Translations under genes and position numbers: made by a program
Assembly: GCA_021789755.1 (NCBI GenBank)
Contig: JAJYJD010000162.1
Location: forward strand, 1-7,839
Direction of reading: 5' to 3'
DNA from: Bacteroidota bacterium
GTDB lineage: Bacteria; Bacteroidota; Ignavibacteria; Kryptoniales; JAKASW01
Length of the DNA: 7,839 nucleotides
The notes under the pieces: generated by a model
Database searches by the model: none
Told to the model about the DNA's origin: nothing
Seen by the model: the letters and a program-made list of their open reading frames with translations, nothing else
Shown: positions 1 to 6,398 of the stretch, one piece after another
How the letters are laid out: every line of letters starts with the position of its first letter
Position numbering within the stretch: position 1 is the stretch's first letter

Positions 1-490
1 TGTTTTCCCTGTTAACCTCAGTCGGATTGTTGGGATCGATTGTTGTCGAGAACACCTCGCGGAACGCAAGCTTCTCGCCGGGGGCGACAGACTTGTCCCG
101 TCTGGAGATCGAAACAATAACGCGCTGTCTTGGGAACGGGAAGCGCACCGTCTCGCTGAATGTTCTCACGACGCCGTTCAATGCTTCGTCGGTCGTTTGC
201 CATTCGTTGAACATCGTAGAATAACCGTGCGAGTAAATCGGCGCGTTCGTTCCAAAATCGAAAACGCGCAGAAGGTAATCACCCCGATTAAGCCGGTCGA
301 TCAATTGCGTCTTGCTCCCGGGCCACGGACCTTCGAGATAGCCTTTGTCGAGCGCCATCGACTCCTGGCCTTTAGTGCCGGTGTGATAGTAATCGACACG
401 CATAGTATTGTCTGTGAAAAATTCGTCGTACTGCTGCGCGGAAGCATTTAAAGAAGTAACGATGATCAGAACAGAGAGTAAGTATTTCAT
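1..490 (-). CDS. Exported M64-family (IgA-peptidase-like) metallopeptidase, N-terminal part only
   Basis: The frame is open from ATG at 490 to the window edge (163 codons) and has no stop, so the gene continues to the left. Residues 1-18 form a signal peptide: a Lys at position 2, a hydrophobic core (LLSVLIIV) and an Ala-Ser-Ala cleavage site before QQ. The mature part reads like the N-terminal beta domain that precedes the catalytic domain in M64 peptidases of Bacteroidota: DEFFTDNTMRVDYYHTGTKG (22-41), GPWPGSKTQLID (54-65), YSHGYSTMFNEWQTTDEA (86-103), RFPFPRQRV (116-124), ISRRD (128-132) and FREVFSTTIDPNNP (143-156). The family's zinc-binding HExxH motif would lie beyond base 1 and is not visible, so catalytic activity cannot be judged. 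The likely location is periplasmic, surface-attached or secreted. The gene starts 26 bases after the stop of the barrel-protein gene, so it is probably the last or a late gene of that unit. The family call rests on remembered motifs. Confidence 0.8.
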   Translation of the reverse strand, partial: MKYLLSVLIIVTSLNASAQQYDEFFTDNTMRVDYYHTGTKGQESMALDKGYLEGPWPGSKTQLIDRLNRGDYLLRVFDFGTNAPIYSHGYSTMFNEWQTTDEALNGVVRTFSETVRFPFPRQRVIVSISRRDKSVAPGEKLAFREVFSTTIDPNNPTEVNREN

Positions 491-516
491 GTTGTTTCCA
501 GATAAGTTGGACTTGT

Positions 517-1209
517 TCACTCATTCTCCGGCCTGGTATTCCGGGCGTGTACCGTCAGTGAATACCCGACGGCGAAGTTCGCGTGAAGCGCCACATTCCA
601 GACATATGCGGTGCCGCTGCTCACGGGCACGTTCGAATATGATGCCGTTACCATTCCGTCACATCTCAAAAAGAAATTGCCGATCAGGGAAAACCGCCTT
701 CCCGCACCAGCGATCAGCGCGGGGCCGCCCACGTAATAGCCCATGTTGAAAATTCCCAGGTTCTCGGGTAGCCGCAGCCCGCGGACACTATTCTCTGGAT
801 GTGCTATAGTAATTCCGGCGCCTATTCTAGCACAGACTTCCTCCAGCTGCCATGTTCTGTCCACGGTGACGATGTTAAGACCGTGTGATATTGAAAACTC
901 ATCGACTTCCGGCGGTGGGTTGTCCAAGAAGAGCTTGTGGTGGATCGCCTGCAGCTCCCAGCCGGCGTCGCCGGACCACCGGCCGATACGCCAGATCCAG
1001 CAAATCGGTATCTCAAAAGGCCTCGACGAATACGACGCAGCGAGCGAAATATCCGGCTGACCCGATTGTCTGATGAGAAGCGGCAATGGGGTGTTGTAAG
1101 GCAGGGTGACACCGACTTCGAATACCCACCTGCTCTGCGGATGCGCCTCGTTTACGGAAACCAGGAAACCGAGAAAGAGCAATCCATTCGGGCACACGTG
1201 TACTTTCAA
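517..1209 (-). CDS. Putative outer-membrane beta-barrel protein, family not recognised
   Basis: The start chosen is TTG at 1209, giving 230 residues. AAGGAG at 1215-1220 sits five bases upstream, and the protein then begins MKVHVCPNGLLFLGFLVSVN, a signal peptide ending near HPQS. In-frame alternatives at 1227 (ATG) and 1242 (TTG) add a charged leader and have poorer ribosome sites. The mature protein (about 205 residues) is rich in aromatic, Gly and alternating polar/hydrophobic strands, such as WVFEVGVTL, DISLAASYSS, WRIGRW, AGWELQAIHHKLFL and FAVGYSLTVHAR, which suits a small outer-membrane barrel of perhaps eight or more strands. A His-rich segment (AIHHKLFL) and SISHGLNIVTVDR look like conserved family cores rather than filler. 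It does not clearly match PagL, LpxR or OmpA/OmpX. No catalytic assignment is made. It lies between a signalling phosphatase and an exported protease, apparently in one transcription unit. Confidence 0.72.
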   Translation of the reverse strand: MKVHVCPNGLLFLGFLVSVNEAHPQSRWVFEVGVTLPYNTPLPLLIRQSGQPDISLAASYSSRPFEIPICWIWRIGRWSGDAGWELQAIHHKLFLDNPPPEVDEFSISHGLNIVTVDRTWQLEEVCARIGAGITIAHPENSVRGLRLPENLGIFNMGYYVGGPALIAGAGRRFSLIGNFFLRCDGMVTASYSNVPVSSGTAYVWNVALHANFAVGYSLTVHARNTRPENE

Positions 1210-1214
1210 GTTTT

Positions 1215-1220
1215 CTCCTT
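1215..1220 (-). promoter_or_regulatory. Shine-Dalgarno site that sets the TTG start of the barrel-protein gene
   Basis: AAGGAG on the minus strand lies five bases before TTG 1209. It is the strongest ribosome site in this junction and places the signal peptide at the very N-terminus, so it decides between three in-frame start codons. Confidence 0.7.
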
Positions 1221-1266
1221 CATGCATACGTCCCGCGCGCAAGCTGATGCGGCAAATTGCACAACA

Positions 1267-2550
1267 TCATGCTGTCAGTCTCCTGATTACGACCGCCGTG
1301 ATATCGTCGTGCTGAGGAGCCTTCCCGGCGTGGTCCACGACGGCATCCACGATCCTCTTTATTATTTCGCTGGCGCTAAGGCCGGCGTTCTCCAAGATCA
1401 CTCCCGACAATTTTCTCTCGCCGAACTGTTCCCTCATCTCGTCCATCGCTTCCGTGACGCCGTCGGAGTACACTACGAGAACGTCGCCTTTCTCTATCGA
1501 TACCTTCGCCTCCGCGAAATCTACATCGTCAAGCATCCCGACCAGCGGGCCGCCGTCACGGAGTCGGAAGGGCTCGCCTCCTGATGTCAGAAGAAAGGGT
1601 GGTTCCTGTCCCGCGTTACAGTACGTGAGCGTATGTTCATTCGAATCAAGGATCCCGTAGAAAAGGGTCGCGAAGCTCTCCGCTCCCGTGCTCCGGACTA
1701 AATCACGGTTCAATCTGCAAACGCACTCATGAACGGAACCCAGCAGGTCTGTCCGGCCGCGGATTAGCGCCTGCAAGTTTGCCGCGAGAAGCGCAGCCGG
1801 AAGTCCCTTTCCAGCGACATCCCCGAGACAGACCGCCAGCTTCCGTTCATTGATCTGAACGAAATCATAATAGTCCCCGCCGACCGCCTTGGCGGGAAAC
1901 GTTGCTCCGGCGATATCATATCCCGATATCACCGGCGCCTCCTTCGGCAGGAGATCCATCTGGATTTGGGAAGCCAGTTTCATTTCGTGCTGAATCTGAA
2001 AGAGCGCCCGCTCCTCTTCGGATAGTCTTGCATTCTCGATTACCTGAGCTGACTGCGATGCGATTATCGCCAGAAGGCGCTGATCATCTTCAGTAAACCC
2101 GGTTCCGGACTTCTTGTTGTATACTGCCAGAACGCCCTTGAGCACAGACCGGATAAGCAAAGGAACGCACGTTACCGATCGAACGGAGCCGTTCCATACC
2201 ACCCCGTGAAACCTCTCATCGTCCCGCGGCGCGTTTAATGTCAGAGGTTTCTTGTTTAAGATCATCCAGCCAAGAAGAGCTTCGTTGAAATGAAAACCCG
2301 GATGCTCGGATGAACTGACCGTCGTCCTGACCAGGGTCTTCATCGGGATATCCCGCTTCTCTTCCACCAATGTTATCAACCCCTGCTCCCCCCGGACGGC
2401 CTTCATAGAACGGCTTATGATTTTCCTGACCACATCCTCGAAATTGCCCGACGCCCCGATCGCCGTTGCGAGCTCGTTCAGTACCGACAGCTCTTCAACC
2501 GCGCGCTTCAGACGTTTGTTCTCTTCTCGAAGCTGATTCATCTCCTCCAT
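1267..2550 (-). CDS. GAF-domain PP2C-type (SpoIIE/RsbU-like) serine/threonine phosphatase
   Basis: This 427-residue protein is cytoplasmic; no membrane segment is seen. Residues 1-22 are a charged helix, probably a short coiled coil. Residues about 20-175 form a GAF sensor domain (ELATAIGAS near 26, CVPLLIRSVLKGVLAVYNKK at 128-147, QSAQVIENARL at 166-176). A linker helix leads to a SpoIIE/PP2C domain (about 205-425). The metal-binding motifs are all present: GGDYYDF (224-230), GDVAGKG (243-249), SDGVTEA (362-368) and HDDIT (414-418), so it should be active. One oddity is NAGQEPP (312-318), where the family usually has NAGH. Related proteins dephosphorylate anti-sigma-factor antagonists in partner-switching pathways; no such partner is encoded here, so the target is unknown. 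An in-frame TGA 27 bases upstream limits the start to ATG 2550 or the ATG three codons later (2541). The ribosome site is weak. It is the first gene of the probable three-gene unit. Confidence 0.93.
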   Translation of the reverse strand: MEEMNQLREENKRLKRAVEELSVLNELATAIGASGNFEDVVRKIISRSMKAVRGEQGLITLVEEKRDIPMKTLVRTTVSSSEHPGFHFNEALLGWMILNKKPLTLNAPRDDERFHGVVWNGSVRSVTCVPLLIRSVLKGVLAVYNKKSGTGFTEDDQRLLAIIASQSAQVIENARLSEEERALFQIQHEMKLASQIQMDLLPKEAPVISGYDIAGATFPAKAVGGDYYDFVQINERKLAVCLGDVAGKGLPAALLAANLQALIRGRTDLLGSVHECVCRLNRDLVRSTGAESFATLFYGILDSNEHTLTYCNAGQEPPFLLTSGGEPFRLRDGGPLVGMLDDVDFAEAKVSIEKGDVLVVYSDGVTEAMDEMREQFGERKLSGVILENAGLSASEIIKRIVDAVVDHAGKAPQHDDITAVVIRRLTA

Positions 2551-2920
2551 GAGGCGCCCGCTTTCACAGGTCCATCAATTCTTGTCCCGCGCCGACGATT
2601 CAGTTATTTCAGTAGCTTGAGCAGCACAATCCTGTCGCGAAAACAGAATCCGGACTCAGTCTATCTGAATCTATTACTTTTTCGGAGGTTGTCGCCCGGG
2701 CTGGATTGAATTAAGTATGGAAGGTTCGCCGTCACATCAAGGGACCGCAACTTGAAATTCGTGAGAGCCCTGTTACTACTGCTCTTGGTAAGCCCAAACG
2801 CGCGCCTGATCCCAATTTCAATAAGAATGTAAATGGGCCCCCCGGAAAAGTCAAGCTCAAGTCACCGAAATTTCATCGTTTCACCAACCGGCAGCGTAAA
2901 CACTCCGTCTGAGGCCGCCT
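2551..2920. other. Intergenic region between the trpF-like and phosphatase genes
   Basis: These 370 bases hold no gene I can support. On the minus strand there is a possible promoter (2826-2854) that would give the phosphatase mRNA a leader of about 270 bases. On the plus strand a 26-codon frame at 2752-2832 looks like a bare signal peptide (see findings). Just past the trpF-like stop there is an imperfect GGCGGC/GCTGCC pairing with a long loop and no T-run, so no convincing intrinsic terminator is seen for the rpmH operon. A GC-run (GGGCCCCCCGG, 2835-2845) lies in the promoter spacer. Confidence 0.6.
2826..2854 (-). promoter_or_regulatory. Possible sigma70-like promoter for the phosphatase-barrel-peptidase unit
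   Basis: On the minus strand, TTGACT (2849-2854; five of six to TTGACA) is followed after exactly 17 bases by TACATT (2826-2831; four of six to TATAAT). Its orientation and place upstream of the phosphatase gene fit. The spacer is unusually GC-rich (six G then three C). No transcription evidence is available, and promoter consensus in this lineage is uncertain, so this is a candidate only. Confidence 0.35.
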
Positions 2921-3568
2921 TTATACCGCCGCGAAGAGCTTTTCGAGCTTTCCCGGATCAAGTCTGCCATCCGTTCTCACACCTGTGCAAACATCTACCG
3001 CGTACGGATGAACGGCTTCAATTGCCTCTCCCAGGTTTTCCGGTGTAATCCCGCCGGCAAGGAAAACCGGGACGTCAACCGATCCGACAATTTCTCTGCT
3101 GATCTTCCAGTCGTGGATCTTCCCCGTCCCGCCGAGTGTTTTCACGTCCCCATTCGGGCTTCCGGAATCGAGAAGGAGCGCGTCTACAAAACTGGAAACT
3201 CGCTGCGCCCGTCCAACAGCAGTACCGTTCTCGACATGAATCACCTGGACTAATTTTACCCACGGGAGTTCCGCGCGTATCTTCCGGTATTCCTCTTCGG
3301 CGATGTAGTCGACGACCTGGATCGTGGTTGTTCTCGTCCGCCTCCAGTGGGCTGCGATCTCGACCGCGCTTATCTCGCTCGTCAAAAGGAATGTGTGGAT
3401 TCCGGGAGGGACTGCGGCTGCGATGTCAGCTATTTTGTCGTCGGCGATCACACCGGGGCCGCTCGGCATTCTGCCGACCAGCCCTATCGCATCAGCACCA
3501 GACGAAATTGCAAGCCGCGCCTCGTCAAGATTAATTATGCAGCATATTTTGACGCGCGTGCGCGGCAC
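2921..3568 (-). CDS. trpF: Divergent phosphoribosylanthranilate isomerase-like (TrpF-family) protein
   Basis: This 215-residue TIM-barrel protein is of normal TrpF length. TrpF interconverts N-(5-phosphoribosyl)anthranilate and the carboxyphenylamino-deoxyribulose phosphate in tryptophan synthesis. Supporting motifs are RVKICCI (5-11) with Cys9 at the catalytic-base position, LLLDS (131-135) with Asp134 as the expected general acid, GGTGKIHDW (146-154), LAGGITPEN (170-178) and YAVDVCTGVRTDGRLDP (189-205), the last three forming the phosphate-binding side. Features that differ from classical TrpF are GLVGRMPSGPGVI (29-41) where the YPKSPR/KR segment with the substrate-binding Arg normally sits, LLTSEIS (61-67) for the FVN motif, and IQVVD (83-87) for QLHG. 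The family is therefore clear but the exact substrate is less so. The start is GTG 3568 with AAGGGG six bases upstream. It follows yidC by 35 bases, so it is probably the last gene of the rpmH operon. No other trp gene is in the window. Confidence 0.82.
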   Translation of the reverse strand: MPRTRVKICCIINLDEARLAISSGADAIGLVGRMPSGPGVIADDKIADIAAAVPPGIHTFLLTSEISAVEIAAHWRRTRTTTIQVVDYIAEEEYRKIRAELPWVKLVQVIHVENGTAVGRAQRVSSFVDALLLDSGSPNGDVKTLGGTGKIHDWKISREIVGSVDVPVFLAGGITPENLGEAIEAVHPYAVDVCTGVRTDGRLDPGKLEKLFAAV

Positions 3569-3574
3569 CGCTTT

Positions 3575-3580
3575 CCCCTT
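3575..3580 (-). promoter_or_regulatory. Shine-Dalgarno site supporting the GTG start of the trpF-like gene
   Basis: AAGGGG on the minus strand is six bases before GTG 3568. The protein then begins MPRTRVKICC, which places the catalytic Cys at the usual distance from the N-terminus. Confidence 0.65.
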
Positions 3581-3603
3581 TCCCGGCAGTAGACCCGCGT
3601 TGC

Positions 3604-5421
3604 TTAGGAGCCCCTTCTCATCGACCTGTTTCCAATTACCGGCCTCGGCGGTTTTTCCTTTTTCTTCGGAGTTGCCTTGACGAGGACCTCTTCCATCGGT
3701 TTCTTGTTCAGGATGTACTGCTGTCCGATCGAAAGCAGGTTGAATACGAAGTAATAAAGATTCAATCCGGCCGGGAGGTTATTGAAGATGAGCCACATCA
3801 TGATCGGCATGAAATAGATCATGAACGCCTGTCGCGGGTCCTTGGTGGTCATCTTCATCTGGACGAACTGAGTCGCCGCCATCAGGGTGGCGAGTCCGCT
3901 TATCTGGTTCAGTCCGACCAAAGGCAACGTGAAGGGGAGACGCAGGATCGTGTCCGGAATCGAAAGGTCTTTTATCCACCAGATGAAGTCGGATTGTCGC
4001 AGGACAATATTGCTTCTGAAGATGGCCCAGAGGGCATACAATATCGGGAGCTGCAGGAACATCGGCAGGCATCCACCCATCGGATTGATCTTGTACTCCT
4101 TGTACAGGCTCATGATAGCCTGGTTCATCTTCTGCTGATCTTCCTTGTACTTCTCCTTGATCTCCTCCATCATCGGTTGCAGCGCCTGCATCTTCCGCAT
4201 CGACTTCATGCTCGATACGGTGAGGGGGTTGAGGAGAAGCTTGAGAATAATGGAGAAGATGATGATCACGACTCCGTAGTTGGGGATAAATGAATGAATG
4301 AAATCGAACGACGGCAGCATTATGTATTCCGCTATCGGCCGAATCAGCCATTTCCACCCCAACCCGACTATCTCCTCAAGACCGAGGTTGTAGGACTTCA
4401 GGAGATTGTAATCGAGCGGGCCGATGTACACCATGAACGAGTCGGTCTGCGCCGGCTGGCCTTCGAACCGCATTTGAAGCGCCGTGTAATACTGTCTCTG
4501 GAGCCCGTTGTTCGGCAGATGCTCCTCAATCCCGCGGAGATAGGCGCCATCGGCGGGCTTCCCCTTAGGAACGATTGCTTCCGTGAAATATTTTGTGGTC
4601 TGGGCAACCCAATTCGTGTTCCCGGTTATTTCCTGTTTGACTGACTCGCCGGGCTTGGATGCTTCCAGCGAAACCGCCTCGCCGCCGCTGTACGCATACG
4701 CGGTCGAGAAGCTCGATTCGTCGACGCTGTTCTCCTCGGTGTAATTAAGCCCGTGTTCCCAGGTGACCTGGTATTCATAATTGGCAATATACCTGGCCAT
4801 GTGTTTGAAGGTGATGCGTGAGCCGATGTCGTAAACGCCGCCCTTGAATGTAAACTCGCGCACGATCTTCGACGAGTCGCTGACTTTAAGTGTGAAGGAG
4901 ATGCTGTAGCTTTCCCCTTTCTTAAGCTTGACAACCTCGCCGTTCGTAATCGGCGCCGTGAAAAAAAGATCCCTGGTGTCCACCAGCTTCCCGTCCATCG
5001 CCTGGAACAGGATACTGTAGTCTCCCTTGTGTCTATAGTTCACGAGCTCGACCGGGTTTCCCTGCCAGGTCTTATACTTTGTCAGCGTCCAGTCTTTTAT
5101 CATCCCACCTTGGGTGGTGAGGACGGCGGTGTACAGGTCTGACTCTATGATGAGGGTCTTCTCTGTGCCGTGACTTAACGGTGCAAACGTCTTTCCGTAG
5201 AGTCTAAGCGAAGCGGTGTCGCCGCCGACCGAAGCTGATTCCATCGGCTTCATTATTCCCGCCGGAACAGATGTGCCGCTCGCTACGGTGGTATCGATGG
5301 AGTGCTCTGTCGCCGTCTTGGGCTGCGGAGGTTGAACCGGCGCCTTGGGTGTGTTGAAGTACATCCACACAAACAGCACCAGCGTTATAAGGATAATTCC
5401 TATTGTTTCTTTCTTCCCCAT
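3604..5421 (-). CDS. yidC: Membrane protein insertase YidC (Oxa1 family)
   Basis: This 605-residue inner-membrane insertase places proteins in the membrane, alone or with SecYEG. Its layout is that of a didermal YidC: TM1 at about 6-22 (TIGIILITLVLFVWMYF), a Pro/Thr-rich linker, a large periplasmic beta domain at about 75-340, then the conserved Oxa1 core. Core segments are an amphipathic stretch and TM near 355-400 (YGVVIIIFSIILKLLLNPLT), the cytoplasmic hairpin with MRKMQALQPMMEEIKEKYK (408-426), NPMGGCLPMFLQLPILYALW (446-465), TMs at about 497-522 and 532-548, and LPAGLNLYYFVFNLLSIGQQ (549-568). The tail 581-605 is strongly basic (ATPKKKEKPPRP), suited to ribosome contact. Lys394 occupies the hydrophilic-groove position that is Arg in E. 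coli and Bacillus; I recall Lys there in Bacteroidota. The start is ATG 5421 with GAGAGG six bases upstream. It lies 26 bases after yidD. Confidence 0.97.
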   Translation of the reverse strand: MGKKETIGIILITLVLFVWMYFNTPKAPVQPPQPKTATEHSIDTTVASGTSVPAGIMKPMESASVGGDTASLRLYGKTFAPLSHGTEKTLIIESDLYTAVLTTQGGMIKDWTLTKYKTWQGNPVELVNYRHKGDYSILFQAMDGKLVDTRDLFFTAPITNGEVVKLKKGESYSISFTLKVSDSSKIVREFTFKGGVYDIGSRITFKHMARYIANYEYQVTWEHGLNYTEENSVDESSFSTAYAYSGGEAVSLEASKPGESVKQEITGNTNWVAQTTKYFTEAIVPKGKPADGAYLRGIEEHLPNNGLQRQYYTALQMRFEGQPAQTDSFMVYIGPLDYNLLKSYNLGLEEIVGLGWKWLIRPIAEYIMLPSFDFIHSFIPNYGVVIIIFSIILKLLLNPLTVSSMKSMRKMQALQPMMEEIKEKYKEDQQKMNQAIMSLYKEYKINPMGGCLPMFLQLPILYALWAIFRSNIVLRQSDFIWWIKDLSIPDTILRLPFTLPLVGLNQISGLATLMAATQFVQMKMTTKDPRQAFMIYFMPIMMWLIFNNLPAGLNLYYFVFNLLSIGQQYILNKKPMEEVLVKATPKKKEKPPRPVIGNRSMRRGS

Positions 5422-5427
5422 CTAATT

Positions 5428-5433
5428 CCTCTC
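5428..5433 (-). promoter_or_regulatory. Ribosome binding site of yidC
   Basis: GAGAGG on the minus strand, six bases before ATG 5421, lies within the 26-base yidD-yidC gap and fixes the yidC start directly before the TM1 segment. Confidence 0.6.
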
Positions 5434-5447
5434 AACGACTTGAGTTG

Positions 5448-5687
5448 TCAACCGTTTCTCCTGAAGGGATGGTTTTCCCTGACAGGATCGTATCCACCGG
5501 CGCTGAACGGGTTGCAGCGCAACACTCTCCAGGCGCTGAGCAGAAATCCCCTGACGAAACCGTGACGGTGAAAGGCTTCGATCGAGTATGTCGAGCAGCT
5601 CGGATAGAACCTGCACGACGGCGGAAAAATTGGCGCGATAAATCTCTTGTACACTTTGATCAGGGTGATCGCAGCTTCAGCCGGCAA
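5448..5687 (-). CDS. yidD: Membrane protein insertion efficiency factor YidD
   Basis: YidD is a small membrane-associated protein that assists YidC-dependent insertion. The diagnostic core is complete: KRFIAPIFPPSCRFYPSCS with two conserved Cys, then YSIEAFHRHG, a third Cys in RVLRCNPF, and GGYDPV. With TTG at 5687 the protein has 79 residues and begins MPAEAAITLIKVYKRFI, an N-terminal helix of the length usual for the family. The same frame reaches back to TTG 5732 (94 residues), which would overlap rnpA by 56 bases and add a polar leader; neither start has a good ribosome site. The preferred start overlaps the rnpA stop region by 11 bases, so translational coupling to rnpA is likely. Identity is certain; the start is not. 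Confidence 0.9.
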   Translation of the reverse strand: MPAEAAITLIKVYKRFIAPIFPPSCRFYPSCSTYSIEAFHRHGFVRGFLLSAWRVLRCNPFSAGGYDPVRENHPFRRNG

Positions 5688-6087
5688 GGTCGCTGTTGAT
5701 TCTGAGTAAGAATTGTTCGTAATCTTTTTCAATATCTTTCAGGGAAATAGTTGCAGCGGGTCTTCCGTGGATGCAGGTGATCACGATATTCGAACACTTC
5801 CCGCTCGCTTCGATGATGGGAATAATTCTCTCCCTATTTAGGCGGTAGACTTCCCTCATCAACCGTTTGAGCCTGGTGCGATCCACCGCCCGACGGACTT
5901 TCCTGGAGACGGTGAACGCGACCCTTATTCTGCTTTCCTCTGCGAACGGGTGGAACGTGTAGAACACCGAAAGAATGTTTCCGTTGAAGCGCCTTCCTCT
6001 CCGGAATATTTCTCCGATCTCTCTGGAAGACCTGATGATGTCATCCTTAGGAAGTGCGAAGCGATCGGAACGATCCCTCCGGGACAA
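5677..6087 (-). CDS. rnpA: Ribonuclease P protein component
   Basis: This 136-residue basic protein binds the RNase P RNA and helps it mature tRNA 5' ends. It opens MSRRDRSDRFALPKDD, with the family's early FALPK segment, then IRSSREIGEIFRRGRRFNG (18-36), VAFTVSRKVRRAVDRTRLKR (56-75) and LMREVYRLNR (76-85). The RNR signature normally reads RNRxKRxxRE; here the Asn is Thr (DRTRLKRLMRE), while all flanking basic residues are kept. The start is TTG 6087, the only usual start codon in the stretch between the rpmH stop and FALPK; its ribosome site is weak, and the 14-base gap after rpmH suggests coupling. The 3' end overlaps yidD. The RNase P RNA gene is not in this window. Confidence 0.95.
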   Translation of the reverse strand: MSRRDRSDRFALPKDDIIRSSREIGEIFRRGRRFNGNILSVFYTFHPFAEESRIRVAFTVSRKVRRAVDRTRLKRLMREVYRLNRERIIPIIEASGKCSNIVITCIHGRPAATISLKDIEKDYEQFLLRINSDLAG

Positions 6088-6101
6088 GCGGCGCCCAATT
6101 C

Positions 6102-6248
6102 TTACTTCTCGTCGCTGACCGTGAGACGCCAGCGGCCCTTAGCACGCCTCCGCGCCAACACTTTCCTGCCTGTCTTACTCTTCATCTTCCAGCGGAAGCC
6201 GTGTGTCCTGCGTCTTCTCGTATTATGAGGCTGAAATGTCCTCTTCAT
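6102..6248 (-). CDS. rpmH: Large-subunit ribosomal protein bL34
   Basis: The protein has 48 residues and is highly basic. It begins MKRTFQPHNTRRRRTHGFRW, continues KMKSKTGRKVLARRRAKGRW and ends RLTVSDEK, the unmistakable L34 pattern (MKRTFQP, HGFR, GRKVLARRRAKGR, LTVS). L34 is a structural protein of the 50S subunit. The start is ATG 6248 with GAGGAG six bases upstream; the stop is TAA at 6102-6104. It is the first gene of the operon with rnpA, yidD and yidC, the classic arrangement beside the chromosomal origin. Compared with many L34 proteins it has Trp20 where Glu is common (HGFRE) and a short SDEK tail. Confidence 0.98.
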   Translation of the reverse strand: MKRTFQPHNTRRRRTHGFRWKMKSKTGRKVLARRRAKGRWRLTVSDEK

Positions 6249-6254
6249 CAAAAA

Positions 6255-6260
6255 CTCCTC
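6255..6260 (-). promoter_or_regulatory. Ribosome binding site of rpmH
   Basis: GAGGAG on the minus strand, six bases before ATG 6248, is a strong Shine-Dalgarno match, as expected for a highly translated ribosomal protein gene. Confidence 0.75.
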
Positions 6261-6281
6261 TAAATCTGCGTTTTGCCCGAT

Positions 6282-6310
6282 AAGATAGCGCCAGGTCGGA
6301 AAAGATTCAA
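6282..6310 (-). promoter_or_regulatory. Probable promoter of the rpmH-rnpA-yidD-yidC-trpF operon
   Basis: On the minus strand TTGAAT (6305-6310) and TATCTT (6282-6287) are separated by exactly 17 bases, each four of six to the sigma70 consensus. Transcription would begin near 6275, giving a leader of roughly 27 bases that includes the rpmH ribosome site. A second TTGAAT lies 23 bases further upstream (6328-6333). It is placed between the DnaA-box array and rpmH. No experimental support is available from sequence alone. Confidence 0.5.
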
Positions 6311-6398
6311 GGTTTTACCGCCTCTTTATTCAAGCGCGAAAATTGATTCTCTGCACAACCCACAGCCCATCTTTAATTACCGCACCAGGCTCAACCTG

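Noticed and set aside
937..1584. Long open frame on the plus strand opposite the phosphatase and barrel genes
   Set aside because: It is antisense to two well-supported genes, has no ribosome site and no recognisable domain; such frames are common opposite GC-balanced genes.
2885..2923. Terminator hairpin after the trpF-like gene
   Set aside because: The possible stem is six pairs with a mismatch and an 18-base loop, with no following T-run.
3779..4357. 192-codon minus-strand frame inside yidC
   Set aside because: It is a shifted frame of the conserved YidC core with His/Asp-rich low-quality sequence; no family match.
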